Shown here: positions 18,254 to 27,228 of the stretch, one piece after another
How the letters are laid out: each line of letters begins with the position of its first letter
Position numbering within the stretch: position 1 is the stretch's first letter
Origin: CAYNZP01 sp964401835
Lineage (GTDB): Bacteria > Planctomycetota > Phycisphaerae > SM23-33
Assembly (NCBI GenBank): GCA_964401835.1
Contig: CAYNZP010000006.1
Span: forward strand, 62,001 to 126,000
DNA length: 64,000 nucleotides
Reading direction: 5' to 3'
Notes under the pieces: model-generated
Databases searched by the model: none
Told to the model about the DNA's origin: nothing
Seen by the model: the letters and a program-made list of their open reading frames with translations, nothing else
Translations under genes and position numbers: made by a program

Positions 18254-18583
18254 ATGGCTACTTCATTAACGGCTACGAAATGGCGCAGCGTAACCGCGGG
18301 GATTCTTTCGGGTTTTGGTTTGCTGCTATATCTGCTTGGTCTCGTAGCTGGAAATACCCAAGGCGGCATTGCTCTTAAGGTGGCGGCGGGAGTTTGTCTT
18401 GGGCTGGCACTTTTATCGCTTGGGTGGGCCTTGCTCGCAGAATTCAGGCGAAAATCAGTCAGAAACGAACTCAAAGCCTACGCTTGCCCGCAATGCGGAT
18501 ACGCACCGACTGTCAAAGATATGGAAACCAAGGAAGCTTTTCCCTGCCCTCGTTGCGGCCAACCGATTTACAGGGAAGATTAG
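18254..18583 (+). CDS. Membrane protein with C-terminal zinc ribbon
   Basis: 109 residues from the ATG at 18254, preceded by GGGGG a few bases upstream; an upstream TTG at 18212 has no support. Two hydrophobic helices (AGILSGFGLLLYLLGLVAG and LKVAAGVCLGLALLSLGWALLAEF) are followed by a short zinc ribbon with CPQCGY and CPRCGQ (Cys pairs ~19 residues apart). Such proteins are common unknowns. It converges with the ketosynthase gene ending at 18598. Confidence 0.65.
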   Translation: MATSLTATKWRSVTAGILSGFGLLLYLLGLVAGNTQGGIALKVAAGVCLGLALLSLGWALLAEFRRKSVRNELKAYACPQCGYAPTVKDMETKEAFPCPRCGQPIYRED

Positions 18584-18597
18584 ACCCGCGCTTAGAG

Positions 18598-19884
18598 CTA
18601 ATCGTAGCGGCATATTATGAGCGTGTCGTTCTGCCCGCCGAAGCCGAAACTGTTCGACATAACCACATCGACCTTAGCCTTGCGAGGCTCGTTGGGAATG
18701 TAATCCAAATCGCATACCGGATCGGGTGTGCTGTAGTTTGTCGTAGGCGGTAGTATCTGGTCGCGAATTGCCATAATGCCAGTGATTAGTTCAGTTGCAC
18801 CAGCTGCCGCAATCAGGTGGCCCAGCATGCTCTTGACGCTGGAAATCGGGACCTTTGTGGCGAACTCACCAAAGACCTGCTTGACAGCCTTCGATTCCAC
18901 TTCGTCGTTCTGCTGCGTGCTCGTGCCGTGCGCTGAGATATAATCAATATCTTCCGGTTTGACCTTGGCATCGGCCAGGGCTGCTCTCATGCTCGCAGCT
19001 GCACCATCGCCCTGTGGGTCCTGGTCGGTAATACGGAAGGCATCTGCACTTGAACCGAAGCCGATGATTTCGGCCAGGATATTTGCTCCGCGAGCTTTGG
19101 CCAGTTCGTAATCTTCGAGAATAATTATGCTCGAGCCCTCGCCGAGGACGAAGCCGTCTCGCGTTAAATCGAACGGCCGTGATGCCGTTTCAAAGCCCTC
19201 ATTGCGGGTCGAAAGCGCGTTGAGGCGGTTAAAGCCCGTAACGCCGTATGGATGGATCATGCTGTGCGCGCCGCCGGAAATAATCGCGTCACAATCGCCA
19301 TGACGGATCTGCATCGCTGCTTCGCCAAGGGCCTGCGTGCTGGCGGCACAGGCTGTGAGTACATTAAAGGCCGGCCCCTTTGCGCCGAACTGGCCGGCGA
19401 TGTGGGCCACGACCATATTGGACTCCTGGGCGATTTCGCGATAAACGTCCATACGCTCCAAGGCCAGGTCAGCCCAGACCTTTGTATCCACCTTGCCGTC
19501 ATTCCAAGCGTCCACCATCAACGAGGTGAAGTTGTCGAAGTCGAGACTTCCTTCACCGCTGCCGAGATAGACGCCCAACCGGGAGTAATCCAACTTGTCA
19601 TATTCACCAAGACCCGATTGCATCCACGCTTGATGACCGGCTGCCAATGCAAATGTGCAGTGTCGGCCAGCGTGCTTGTGTTGTTCGGCGTTAGGAAAAT
19701 GATCTTTAAGGTCGAAATTTTTTACGTTCGCACAAAAAGTCGTCGGGAAATGGCTGGCGTCGAACAGCTGGTTCTTGTTGACCCCGCTCTTGCACTCGAG
19801 CAGCGCAGCCCAGGTGCCTTCCACATCATGGGCGAGTGGATTAACCGTTCCAATTCCCGTTATGACTACGCGTCTTTTTGCCAT
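18598..19884 (-). CDS. Beta-ketoacyl-ACP synthase (FabF-type), intact active site
   Basis: 428 residues, thiolase fold. All catalytic residues of the FabF class are present: nucleophile Cys179 in TACAAST, His319 in SAHGTSTQ, Lys351 and His356 in VKSMLGHLIAAAG. It condenses acyl-ACP with malonyl-ACP. It lies seven bases after a second ketosynthase homologue that lacks two of these residues, so the two may form a KS/chain-length-factor-like heterodimer. Last gene of the run FabZ, ACP, hot-dog, KS-like, KS. The cluster has no ketoreductase or acyltransferase, so those must come from elsewhere. Confidence 0.93.
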   Translation of the reverse strand: MAKRRVVITGIGTVNPLAHDVEGTWAALLECKSGVNKNQLFDASHFPTTFCANVKNFDLKDHFPNAEQHKHAGRHCTFALAAGHQAWMQSGLGEYDKLDYSRLGVYLGSGEGSLDFDNFTSLMVDAWNDGKVDTKVWADLALERMDVYREIAQESNMVVAHIAGQFGAKGPAFNVLTACAASTQALGEAAMQIRHGDCDAIISGGAHSMIHPYGVTGFNRLNALSTRNEGFETASRPFDLTRDGFVLGEGSSIIILEDYELAKARGANILAEIIGFGSSADAFRITDQDPQGDGAAASMRAALADAKVKPEDIDYISAHGTSTQQNDEVESKAVKQVFGEFATKVPISSVKSMLGHLIAAAGATELITGIMAIRDQILPPTTNYSTPDPVCDLDYIPNEPRKAKVDVVMSNSFGFGGQNDTLIICRYD

Positions 19885-19891
19885 TTTTTTC

Positions 19892-21199
19892 TTAGTTAAC
19901 TTTTTTAAATACGCACGCGGCGCTCTGTCCGCCGACGCTGAATGCGGCGGTCACTATATGATTAATTTCGCACTTTCGAGGCTCGGATGAGAAGTTCAGG
20001 TTGCATCCATCCGCCGCAGAAGTGAAATTCACTGTCGGCGGTACGGCTTGAGCTTCCATCGCCTTTGCTGCAACAGCCATCTCAACACCACCTGCACCGG
20101 CAAAGAGCGAACCAATCGAGCCGGTAATGCAGACAGCCGGAATTTTTTCTGCCGCGTCCCCAAGAGCCACCTGCCAGGCCTTCGCCTCGCAAATGTCTTC
20201 GCCAGCCACGCCCGTGCCGTGAGCAATAATCATATCTACCTTGTCTGGTGTTATCTTCGCTTCGGTCATCGCCTTTGCAACAGCCAGGTCCAACGAGCCG
20301 GCGTTCGATTTGGTGATATCGAAGCCTGTCGGATCACAGGCTGCACCAAAGCCAGCCATTTCGGCATATATTTTCGCACCGCGCGATTTAGCACGGTCCA
20401 TATCTTCGAGAATTAAAAGTCCCCCACCTTCACCGACAACAGTTCCATCATGATCGGCATTGAAAGGTCGGCATGCAGTTTCGGGGCTTTCGTTTCGGCT
20501 TATACAAATTCGTTTGAGAAGCAACTGGCGAAGCAGCACCATCGGGTTGACCTTGCTCTCGGCTCCGCCGGCAATAGACACATCCGCATCGCCCCGCTGA
20601 ATGACCCTCGCACCCTCTCCGACCGAGAGGTGCCCTGAAGCGTCGCCGCAGGTAATGGTATTGCTGGGCCCTTCGGCTCCATGAATAATCGTAACGTGGC
20701 AGGAAAGCATGTTCGGCAGATACTTCAAAAGCCAAAGCGGTGTGAGATTGCTACTTCCTGTATGGCCCCACGCCTTGATATCAAATTTGCCGTCAACAAC
20801 AGCCGTGTTGACAGCCATGCCTAGTTCATCGAGGTCGGTACAGATAAGCCCCGCCCCAATATTGCAACCCAGACGGCCGGGCTCGATATCCATCTCGCCA
20901 TCCATGCCGTGAGTTGTAATTCCTGAATCTTTAAATGCGAAGTCCGCAGCGGCTACGGCGAGTTCTATATCTCTGGCCATGACCTTGACCGACTTGCGGT
21001 AAGTTTTGGGGACAAACTTGCGGGCGGAAAAATTATCTATCTGTCCGCCTGCGTGGCATGGAAAATGACTTGGATCGAACAGGTCGATCGTTTTGACACC
21101 CTGGTGAGAGGATAAAAGTGCCTCCCAAAGAGCATCAATGCCGAGCCCGGAAGGCGTAACTACCCCAAGGCCTGTAATAGCAACTCGGCGTTCAGCCAT
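19892..21199 (-). CDS. Ketosynthase homologue with degenerate active site (KS-beta-like)
   Basis: 435 residues from the ATG at 21199 (GGAGGG five bases upstream). Thiolase fold and FabF-like throughout. Cys184 (TITCGDAS) and His327 (IAHGTGVAG) are kept, but alignment with its neighbour places Thr359 at the catalytic Lys and Ser364 at the second His (CITGSIGSLFAGAGG). FabF-type enzymes need that His and Lys for malonyl decarboxylation and condensation. The protein is therefore probably not an independent elongating synthase and may be the partner of the intact KS, as chain-length factors are in type II polyketide and aryl-polyene systems (although those usually lose the Cys). It overlaps the upstream hot-dog gene by eight bases. 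Confidence 0.88.
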   Translation of the reverse strand: MAERRVAITGLGVVTPSGLGIDALWEALLSSHQGVKTIDLFDPSHFPCHAGGQIDNFSARKFVPKTYRKSVKVMARDIELAVAAADFAFKDSGITTHGMDGEMDIEPGRLGCNIGAGLICTDLDELGMAVNTAVVDGKFDIKAWGHTGSSNLTPLWLLKYLPNMLSCHVTIIHGAEGPSNTITCGDASGHLSVGEGARVIQRGDADVSIAGGAESKVNPMVLLRQLLLKRICISRNESPETACRPFNADHDGTVVGEGGGLLILEDMDRAKSRGAKIYAEMAGFGAACDPTGFDITKSNAGSLDLAVAKAMTEAKITPDKVDMIIAHGTGVAGEDICEAKAWQVALGDAAEKIPAVCITGSIGSLFAGAGGVEMAVAAKAMEAQAVPPTVNFTSAADGCNLNFSSEPRKCEINHIVTAAFSVGGQSAACVFKKVN

Positions 21200-21668
21200 T
21201 GCCACCCTCCACGAATGGCGCTATCAGCCGTTCGAACTGGCCGGTAAAGACGAAATTTTCTTCGGGGAATTTGATTCCAGCCTGGTTCTGGTCAACATGC
21301 GAGAACATCAGGTCTATCTGACCTATCTGCTGGCCGTTTTTCTCGACGATGCCCTTGGTAGATGCAGCCTGTTCGCTGACTACGTCTATCTCTGCCTTGT
21401 AAAGAATCTGATCGCCTGGGACGACGATATCATCAATTTGGGCCTTGGTAACTTTTGCCAGGACTACCTTTTCCTCGAAATTACGAGCCTGTCCGACAAG
21501 AATTCCAGCAGTCTGTGCCATGCCCTCTATCATCAGTGACATAGGCATTATCGGATACGCTTCCCAATGGTCATGAAGATGCTCCTCAGCGAGGGAAACG
21601 TTCTTTACCGCCACGGCCTTTTTACCGGGCTCGAACTGCTCAAATCGGTCAATCCAAATCCAGCGCAT
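21192..21668 (-). CDS. Hot-dog fold (3R)-hydroxyacyl-ACP dehydratase-like protein
   Basis: 158 residues. FabZ/FabA-like single hot-dog domain; the catalytic-loop region reads HDHWEAYPIMPMSLMIEGMAQTAG, keeping the His and the Glu of the helix but with a non-standard HWEAYPIMP in place of HFPGxPxxPG. It may act on unusual acyl chains or be partly inactive. Second of two dehydratase-like genes flanking the ACP. No strong ribosome binding site was found before the ATG at 21668; the 3' end overlaps the KS-like gene by eight bases, implying coupling. Confidence 0.82.
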   Translation of the reverse strand: MRWIWIDRFEQFEPGKKAVAVKNVSLAEEHLHDHWEAYPIMPMSLMIEGMAQTAGILVGQARNFEEKVVLAKVTKAQIDDIVVPGDQILYKAEIDVVSEQAASTKGIVEKNGQQIGQIDLMFSHVDQNQAGIKFPEENFVFTGQFERLIAPFVEGGNG

Positions 21669-21773
21669 AGTGATTCTCGATTAGCTAGTGACGAAAAATC
21701 TTTTGTGGGAATTGCCCCTAACGGCGCATTGCATCCGGCCACAACCGACAATTCGTCAATCGACAATAAACAA

Positions 21774-22160
21774 TTAGCCAACTTTGCCAACGACATAGTT
21801 GACGATTGTCTGGACCTTGAACAACTCGGCCATCTTGTTGATGTCCGGGTCCTGCTCAAAATCGCTGAAGTCGGCGTGGGGCATCTTTTCCTTCAGTTCG
21901 GCCAGGCCTACATCGGTAAGTTTGCCATCCTGAACGAATTCCGGATTATTAAGAATGTTGTCCGGGAAAAGCTCGCCTCTGGGGATCTTAATGTCGAAGG
22001 CTTTTTCAAGCCTGAAGACGATGTCCAAAAAGTCGATGGACTCGGCGCCAAGGTCACCTGTCAGAGTCGCTTGGGGGGTGACTTCGTCGTCGTCAACACC
22101 CAGAGCCTCAACCAGAGTTTCCTGAACTTTCTCGAAGACTTCTGCTTCGCTCATCGGCAT
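21774..22160 (-). CDS. Acyl carrier protein, long form
   Basis: 128 residues, longer than the usual ~80. The carrier motif GAESIDFLDIVFRLEKAF contains the Ser that receives phosphopantetheine (ESID in place of the common DSLD). Residues ~70-128 add a Phe/Asp-rich segment and a C-terminal helix that ordinary FAS ACPs lack. GAGGAGA lies ten bases upstream of the ATG at 22160. It sits inside the KS/hot-dog cluster, so it is likely a dedicated carrier for that pathway rather than the housekeeping AcpP. Confidence 0.9.
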   Translation of the reverse strand: MPMSEAEVFEKVQETLVEALGVDDDEVTPQATLTGDLGAESIDFLDIVFRLEKAFDIKIPRGELFPDNILNNPEFVQDGKLTDVGLAELKEKMPHADFSDFEQDPDINKMAELFKVQTIVNYVVGKVG

Positions 22161-22299
22161 AACCTGCTATCTCCTCTATTTTTTCCAAATCTAGCTTCCG
22201 GCCCTGTCTTCCATGTGCATCGCCGGAGTCATATGTATAGGAATTTAACCGTCAAAAGTCAACTTTACAAAAACCTTTAAGGCGGACTTTAAGACTTTC

Positions 22300-22794
22300 T
22301 CAAGCTTTGCAAGCCTCCAGGGCCTCGGGGCCGCCGGCCAGCTTGAAGTTGTCTTTAAGCTGCTGGATTATCTTCTCGTCAGCCCAAGCGAGCTTGGGAT
22401 CACGATCAGCCAGATTAAAACTCTCAAGTTCCAGCCTTGCCGAAACGGTCTGGGCATCGCCAACATAGGCTGCAGCTTTGAACTTTGCGCCGCTTTCATC
22501 GATCGACATTGCCTCAATTTCACAGCGCATCATATCGCCCGGCTTGACAAAATTCGCATAACGTGCATTTCTGACTGCTTTTAGCTTCACGATGCTCTTG
22601 GCAAAATCCTGCTCAACTCGAACCAACCAGGCCGCGGACTGAACCATAGCCTCGATCATCATCACCCCCGGCAAGACAGGAAAAGCCGGAAAATGGTCGG
22701 CCAGATACTCCTCGGCAAGCGACAGCGCCTTGGTGGTCACTATTCCCTTACCGGGTTCGATAGATTCAATTTTATCTACCAGAATAAATTTCAT
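22300..22794 (-). CDS. FabZ-like 3-hydroxyacyl-ACP dehydratase
   Basis: 164 residues. Classic FabZ motif HFPAFPVLPGVMMIEAMVQSAAWL with catalytic His and Glu. It dehydrates 3-hydroxyacyl-ACP to trans-2-enoyl-ACP. First gene of the lipid cluster in transcription order. A C-terminal extension of ~25 residues (WADEKIIQQLKDNFKLAGG) goes beyond the minimal FabZ domain. The aminotransferase gene upstream is on the same strand but about 105 bases away. Confidence 0.9.
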   Translation of the reverse strand: MKFILVDKIESIEPGKGIVTTKALSLAEEYLADHFPAFPVLPGVMMIEAMVQSAAWLVRVEQDFAKSIVKLKAVRNARYANFVKPGDMMRCEIEAMSIDESGAKFKAAAYVGDAQTVSARLELESFNLADRDPKLAWADEKIIQQLKDNFKLAGGPEALEACKA

Positions 22795-22899
22795 TTTTTG
22801 CCCTGTAAATAATTTGGATTTGGGGCCTTTTATTCACTTTTTGCCCTTTATGCAAGACTTTTTTGTTTTCACAGGTCCTAATTTAGCCTGGCAAAAGGG

Positions 22900-24015
22900 T
22901 TAAGACGCCAAATCGACCAGGATATCCAACCCTTCGGCGAGTTTCTCATCGCTCGTTGCATACGATATCCTGAAGTGGCTGTCCTGCTTGGAAAATACAT
23001 TCCCGGGAATTACCAAAACATTCTTCTCTATTGCCTTTTTGACGAAATCAGTGGCATTTCCGCCCGGAGCCGGAACAAAGGAATAAAACGCCCCGCCGGG
23101 TTTTGTAAGCCCAAAGGCCGGACTCAGCTTTTCGAATACCATGTCACGTTTTCTCTTATAGTCCCCCACCTGCTTCGACATATCTGTATTGAGAGCTACC
23201 ACCCCTGCCGGCTGGGCCATGCTCGGAGCACAGACAAAGCTGTACTGTTGCAGCATGGTCATCTTTTCGATTATCGGCCTGGGCCCGGTGCACCAGCCAA
23301 GCCGCCACCCCGTCATGGCATAACTCTTCGAGAAGCCTCGCATCAGCAATGTATTCTCGTATATCGATGCCATGGAGACAAAGGGCTCGTCGTAACAAAA
23401 AAGATTGTATATTTCGTCGGAAATAACTAGCAGGTCGTGGGTGGCTGCGATCTCGGCGATTGCCCTCAGCTCATCCTCGCTATAAATAGCACCGGTCGGG
23501 TTGGCAGGTGAGTTTACTATCAGCATTCGGGTCTTGTCAGTGATTGCGGCCTCGATTTTTTCCGGGCTCGGCCTGAAGTCCGGATAAGTGTCCACCGGAA
23601 CCGGCACACCGCCAGCAAGATTGACCAGGTGAGAGTACATCACGAAATACGGATCGGCGAATACGACCTCCTGGCCGGGATCGACCAGTGTCAGCATCGC
23701 CAGCATCAACGCTCCACTGACTCCGGAGGTTATCAGGTAAGGCCTTTCATTATCCCAGCCAAACTCTTGTCCGCACGCTTGTGCGATGGCTTGACGAAGT
23801 TCGAGAGTTCCCTGAGTCTGCGTATAGCGGTTCTCGCCACGCCTGATCGCCTCAATTGCCTCGTCTTTGATACCTTGGGGCACTTCAAAGTCAGGCTGAC
23901 CGATAGAAAGATTTATCGGATCTTTCATCTTCGTAGCCAGATCAAACACCTTGCGTATGCCAGAGGCGTCAATCAGATTCATTCGATTCGATATTGAATT
24001 GATCTTTTCGCTCAT
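22900..24015 (-). CDS. Class I/II PLP-dependent aminotransferase
   Basis: 371 residues. Fold-type I signatures: NSPANPTGAIYSEDEL, ISDEIYNLF (Asp and Tyr contacting PLP) and GFSKSYAMTGWRLGW with the Schiff-base Lys in SKSYAM. It resembles aspartate/aromatic/LL-DAP-type aminotransferases of the I-alpha group; the substrate cannot be fixed. A terminator at 24048-24078 lies between it and the gene upstream, so it probably has its own promoter. Confidence 0.9.
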   Translation of the reverse strand: MSEKINSISNRMNLIDASGIRKVFDLATKMKDPINLSIGQPDFEVPQGIKDEAIEAIRRGENRYTQTQGTLELRQAIAQACGQEFGWDNERPYLITSGVSGALMLAMLTLVDPGQEVVFADPYFVMYSHLVNLAGGVPVPVDTYPDFRPSPEKIEAAITDKTRMLIVNSPANPTGAIYSEDELRAIAEIAATHDLLVISDEIYNLFCYDEPFVSMASIYENTLLMRGFSKSYAMTGWRLGWCTGPRPIIEKMTMLQQYSFVCAPSMAQPAGVVALNTDMSKQVGDYKRKRDMVFEKLSPAFGLTKPGGAFYSFVPAPGGNATDFVKKAIEKNVLVIPGNVFSKQDSHFRISYATSDEKLAEGLDILVDLAS

Positions 24016-24047
24016 TGGACGAGATTTTTACGGCACGTTTTGGGCTA

Positions 24048-24078
24048 AGAAAACCGCCCGTCCCAATGGGACGAGCGG
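24048..24078 (-). terminator. Rho-independent terminator after the small basic protein gene
   Basis: Plus-strand CCGCCCGTCCC (24054-24064), loop AAT, GGGACGAGCGG (24068-24078), one mismatch. On the minus strand the stem is followed by TTTTCT. It separates the 24117 gene from the aminotransferase. Confidence 0.75.
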
Positions 24079-24116
24079 AACTGTCGAAATATCTTTATTC
24101 AGGCAGCGGAATTATT

Positions 24117-24389
24117 TTATTCAGCTTTTTCCTCAGCAGGTGCTTCCGCAGCTTCTGCTCCTTCTACACCTTCTGCAGCTTCGGGGGCTGCTTCTTCGGC
24201 GGCGGCCTTCTTGGATTTGCTGCCAGCCTTGGATTGGCGCACCTTTGTCTTCTGCAGGCCTATAGGAGAGTCCTTGTCCGGGTCAAACTTACCTTCTTCT
24301 GTCATCATGGCAATCCGCTCCGCACGCGTCAGTACGCTACGAACCCCTTTAAGCCCGCCATGAACCTTCAATGTTCTGTCAATCGACAT
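24117..24389 (-). CDS. Small basic protein of the PVC superphylum (TIGR04137-like)
   Basis: 90 residues. The first ~58 match the small basic protein family found in Planctomycetes, Verrucomicrobia and Chlamydiae: MSIDRTLKVHGGLKGVRSVL then TRAERI, a GKFDPDKDSPIGL segment and KTKVRQ. The family is thought to be ribosome-associated or tied to rRNA; that is unproven. The last 35 residues are a low-complexity Ala/Glu tail. GGAG precedes the ATG. Useful as a taxonomic marker. Confidence 0.85.
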   Translation of the reverse strand: MSIDRTLKVHGGLKGVRSVLTRAERIAMMTEEGKFDPDKDSPIGLQKTKVRQSKAGSKSKKAAAEEAAPEAAEGVEGAEAAEAPAEEKAE

Positions 24390-24433
24390 CTTTTAAACTC
24401 CGAAAATAATAAAGTTAAACTTCTTCTCTCTTA

Positions 24434-25180
24434 TTAGTTATGTGGAAGATACCAGGGATTTTCTGGATCGTTCTGCTTAAAATTGTAAGTCCTGAATTTC
24501 TTAAAATAAAGTTTCCCGACATTTTCAATCAGCCCGGCATGCTCAAGAGCACCATCACTACTGCCAGAGTCGAATCCAGTCAAAGACCAGACAGCGACTT
24601 TCTTACGCCTTGGAAATTCAACTACGTCGGCATACTCACCATGCTGCTTACAGAAATCTACGATTCTCCAAGCCTCAGCCTGATCCTGCGGGCTGTTGCC
24701 TTTGAGTTCCTGTATTACAAGGTACCATTTACCTGTTTGTCTTACGCCGCCAGCAGAGGAACCTGCAGCTTCCGAGGCTGATGCATTGCCAGCATCACCC
24801 ATCAGGTCCGTGTTCAGTGCCGCGTCCAGGCTGTCGGTAACTGGCGCCGAAGGCTGGGCAGTTTTACGTCCCAACATAAAAGCAGCCGCTATTACCAGCA
24901 CCAATACAACTGCAATGACGGTTCCGCCTGTATAACTCAGCGACAATTGTAACCGACCCTCGGTTGTAGATACAACAGGTGCAGAACCTTCCTTCTGCTG
25001 GCTCGACACGCCGCCGAGGGGTTTCAATTTCGGCCGGGCTGTCGGCTCGAGGCTCGCAGCACTTTCGTCATTTTTATTGTCCATCCACCCCGGAACGTCA
25101 AGTCCAGACTCCGAGTCAGACTGTCTTGCCTTCGAGATGACCTCGAACAAGGCTGCTGAGTCTTTTCTCTTAGCCACCAT
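24434..25180 (-). CDS. Single-pass membrane protein with SPOR-like C-terminal region
   Basis: 248 residues. A cytoplasmic N-terminal ~85 residues are polar and Ser-rich, one membrane helix follows (GGTVIAVVLVLVIAAAFMLG), then a low-complexity Ala/Ser linker and a C-terminal domain of ~95 residues (GKWYLVIQELKG, then a DFCKQHGEYADVV helix and strand). The size and strand-helix-strand pattern resemble SPOR-type peptidoglycan-binding domains, but I cannot confirm this. GAGGAG lies a few bases upstream of the ATG. It lies 44 bases upstream of the small basic protein gene, same strand. Confidence 0.65.
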   Translation of the reverse strand: MVAKRKDSAALFEVISKARQSDSESGLDVPGWMDNKNDESAASLEPTARPKLKPLGGVSSQQKEGSAPVVSTTEGRLQLSLSYTGGTVIAVVLVLVIAAAFMLGRKTAQPSAPVTDSLDAALNTDLMGDAGNASASEAAGSSAGGVRQTGKWYLVIQELKGNSPQDQAEAWRIVDFCKQHGEYADVVEFPRRKKVAVWSLTGFDSGSSDGALEHAGLIENVGKLYFKKFRTYNFKQNDPENPWYLPHN

Positions 25181-25385
25181 TGCGCTCCTCTCTGCCTGAC
25201 CGGCAGCAATTTAAGGTAACCTGTAAACCAAGGGAATCTAACCAACAAGCCCCGAACTGTCAAGGTTTCTGTGTTCTTTACTTGCCCCCCTTGACGCTGA
25301 TGGCAGGGTAAACTAGACTTGGCGTTTGAGTAGTTTAGCAAGACTTTTATATCGGCTTAAGGGCCGAGTTAAGGAAAACCAGGCA

Positions 25386-26162
25386 ATGGCAAATGGCTTC
25401 ATAGGTGATTTCAGGAGATTCTTTGTCCGCGGGCTTGCGGTCGTACTACCTCCGCTGCTTACAATTGTTATCCTGGTCTGGATTTTCAGATGGGTAAATA
25501 ATTACATAGCCCAATATACCAATATCGCCGCCCAGTGGGTTGTCGTTCAGTATCTGGCAATAATGGAAAAGGTACCCTTCAGCCTGGCTGGAAAAAATGA
25601 ACTTTGGGATGCTACAAAAGCTCTCTGGGAACAATACCATCTTTGGTGGATAGGCTTTATTTTAGCATTTGCAGGCATTTATGTGCTTGGCAAATTCATG
25701 GCTTCCTTCCTCGGCAGAGGCACATGGCGGATTATCGAACGAACTTTCTTCAGTCTGCCCGGAATCAAGGCGATATATCCATATGTCAAGCAAGTAACAG
25801 ACTTTCTGTTATCTGAGCAGCGAGTGGAATTTTCCCGCGTTGTTGCTGTAGAATATCCACGTAAGGGACTTTGGTCGATCGGGCTCGTAACCGGCCCCGG
25901 CATGCGGAAATTAAGGAGCGCCGCAAACAGCGATTTGCTGACAATTTTTATTCCATCAAGTCCTACGCCGGTTACCGGGTATACAATTACAGTGAAGAAG
26001 GATGAAGTTATCGACCTGCCAATAACCATTGAAGAAGCACTTAAATTCACGGTTAGCGGGGGCGTGATTATGCCAATAAATCAAATGTTGAGCGAAGCGG
26101 AAATAGACAAGGCCAGACAGGGCGTATTTCCCGCTTCTCAGCGAAAGGAGACGCAAGAGTGA
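25386..26162 (+). CDS. DUF502 family membrane protein
   Basis: 258 residues from the ATG at 25386 (AAGGA ten bases upstream); a TTG at 25326 is less likely. Typical DUF502 layout: RRFFVRGLAVVLPPLLTIVILVWIF as the first helix, a second (WWIGFILAFAGIYVLGKFMAS), then the conserved soluble region with SLPGIKAIYPYVKQVTDFL, VVAVEYPRKGLWSIGLVTG, the TIFIPSSPTPVTGYTI motif and a terminal EALKFTVSGGVI. Function unknown. Its stop overlaps the GTG start of the HPF gene by four bases (GTGA). Confidence 0.88.
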   Translation: MANGFIGDFRRFFVRGLAVVLPPLLTIVILVWIFRWVNNYIAQYTNIAAQWVVVQYLAIMEKVPFSLAGKNELWDATKALWEQYHLWWIGFILAFAGIYVLGKFMASFLGRGTWRIIERTFFSLPGIKAIYPYVKQVTDFLLSEQRVEFSRVVAVEYPRKGLWSIGLVTGPGMRKLRSAANSDLLTIFIPSSPTPVTGYTITVKKDEVIDLPITIEEALKFTVSGGVIMPINQMLSEAEIDKARQGVFPASQRKETQE

Positions 26163-26512
26163 ATATTAACCTAAAGTGCCGTCACATGGACGTCACGGCA
26201 GCAATGAAAGAGTACGCTGAAACAAAGATTTCAAAGCTGACAAAGTACTACGATAACCTCCATTCCGTCGAGGTTATTTTTGATATCGAGGCAGAGCAAC
26301 CCCTTGTAGAAATAATCGTAACTGCTTCCCGCAAAGCAACTTTCGTCGCCACCCATCGAAACGATGACCTGTATGCCTGTATTGATGTCTGCTCAGATAA
26401 GATATCCCAGCAATTAAGGCGTCATAAGGATAAGGTCAGAAACCGCCATAGCGCACCCCTGAGTGAGACGAGCATGTCCCAAAGCAAAACGCTCGAGTCA
26501 GAAGGCGAATAG
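26159..26512 (+). CDS. hpf: Ribosome hibernation promoting factor (HPF/RaiA family)
   Basis: 117 residues, GTG start at 26159 overlapping the previous stop. S30AE fold: CRHMDVTAAMKEYAETKISKL, HSVEVIFDIEAEQPLVEI and DDLYACIDVCSDKISQQLRRHKDKVR. It is the short form without the C-terminal dimerisation domain, so it would yield 70S inactivation like RaiA/YfiA or HPF-short. Its position before the PTS-like genes is seen in many bacteria, where hpf lies near ptsN. Confidence 0.9.
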   Translation: MNINLKCRHMDVTAAMKEYAETKISKLTKYYDNLHSVEVIFDIEAEQPLVEIIVTASRKATFVATHRNDDLYACIDVCSDKISQQLRRHKDKVRNRHSAPLSETSMSQSKTLESEGE

Positions 26513-26721
26513 GTAGTATTCCGGCATATTATCGCCAGCATCCACTAGCGGGGAAGAAGGAAAAAAGTTAAACTCTTATCCGTCAAGCTGTACACTTTGG
26601 GCGCCTGTATATGTTTGGACAAGGCCAGGTGGTTTCATGAAAACGTCCAAAACCTGTGGCTGCAGGTAATGAAAAAGAAAATTAGTTGAGAATAAACCAT
26701 AGATAGTAGCAGGAGTAACGA

Positions 26722-27189
26722 ATGAAACTTTCGGATATTGTGGTAGCTGACGCCATTGTGCCAGAACTCGATTCAAAAAACCGTAACGAAGCAATTACAG
26801 AGCTTATCGGGGCCTTGGCCTCTGCCGGTGCGATTGCAAAGAAAAATGTCCCGGAGATAACCAAGGCTGTTTTGTCAAGAGAATCTCAGGCGACAACTGG
26901 CATTGGTAAAGGCGTAGCCCTTCCGCACGCAAAGATGAAGGGAATCAAAAAACCAATTTGCACCTTTGGCCGCAGCTCAGAGGGAATTGACTTTTCGGCT
27001 TTGGATTCCAAGCCGGTCTATTCTGTTATCCTTCTTCTCTCGAGCCCCGATAATCCGGATGAGCACCTCCAGGCTATGGAAACGATATTTAAGCACGTTC
27101 AGCGGGATATCTTCAGAAAATTCCTTCGCCAGAGCGAAACCAAGGAAGCTATCGAAGATCTTATTAAGGAAGCTGACGAACAGAGTTAA
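26722..27189 (+). CDS. PTS EIIA domain protein (PtsN/fructose type)
   Basis: 155 residues. EIIA-Fru/Ntr fold with the phosphorylatable His in GVALPHAKM. Flanking segments ATTGIGKGVALPHA and VYSVILLLSSPDNPDEHL fit the family. It takes a phosphate from HPr. No EIIB or EIIC genes lie in the window, so a regulatory role like PtsN is likely. It is followed 39 bases later by HPr and then by EI. The 209-base gap upstream holds no further gene. Confidence 0.88.
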   Translation: MKLSDIVVADAIVPELDSKNRNEAITELIGALASAGAIAKKNVPEITKAVLSRESQATTGIGKGVALPHAKMKGIKKPICTFGRSSEGIDFSALDSKPVYSVILLLSSPDNPDEHLQAMETIFKHVQRDIFRKFLRQSETKEAIEDLIKEADEQS

Positions 27190-27228
27190 TAAAAACCGGG
27201 CCTGACTTGCCTGAATTGGTAAAGCGGC

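Noticed and set aside
19252..19899. 215-codon antisense ORF under the ketosynthase gene
   Set aside because: Shadow ORF in GC-rich third positions; no start signal or domain.
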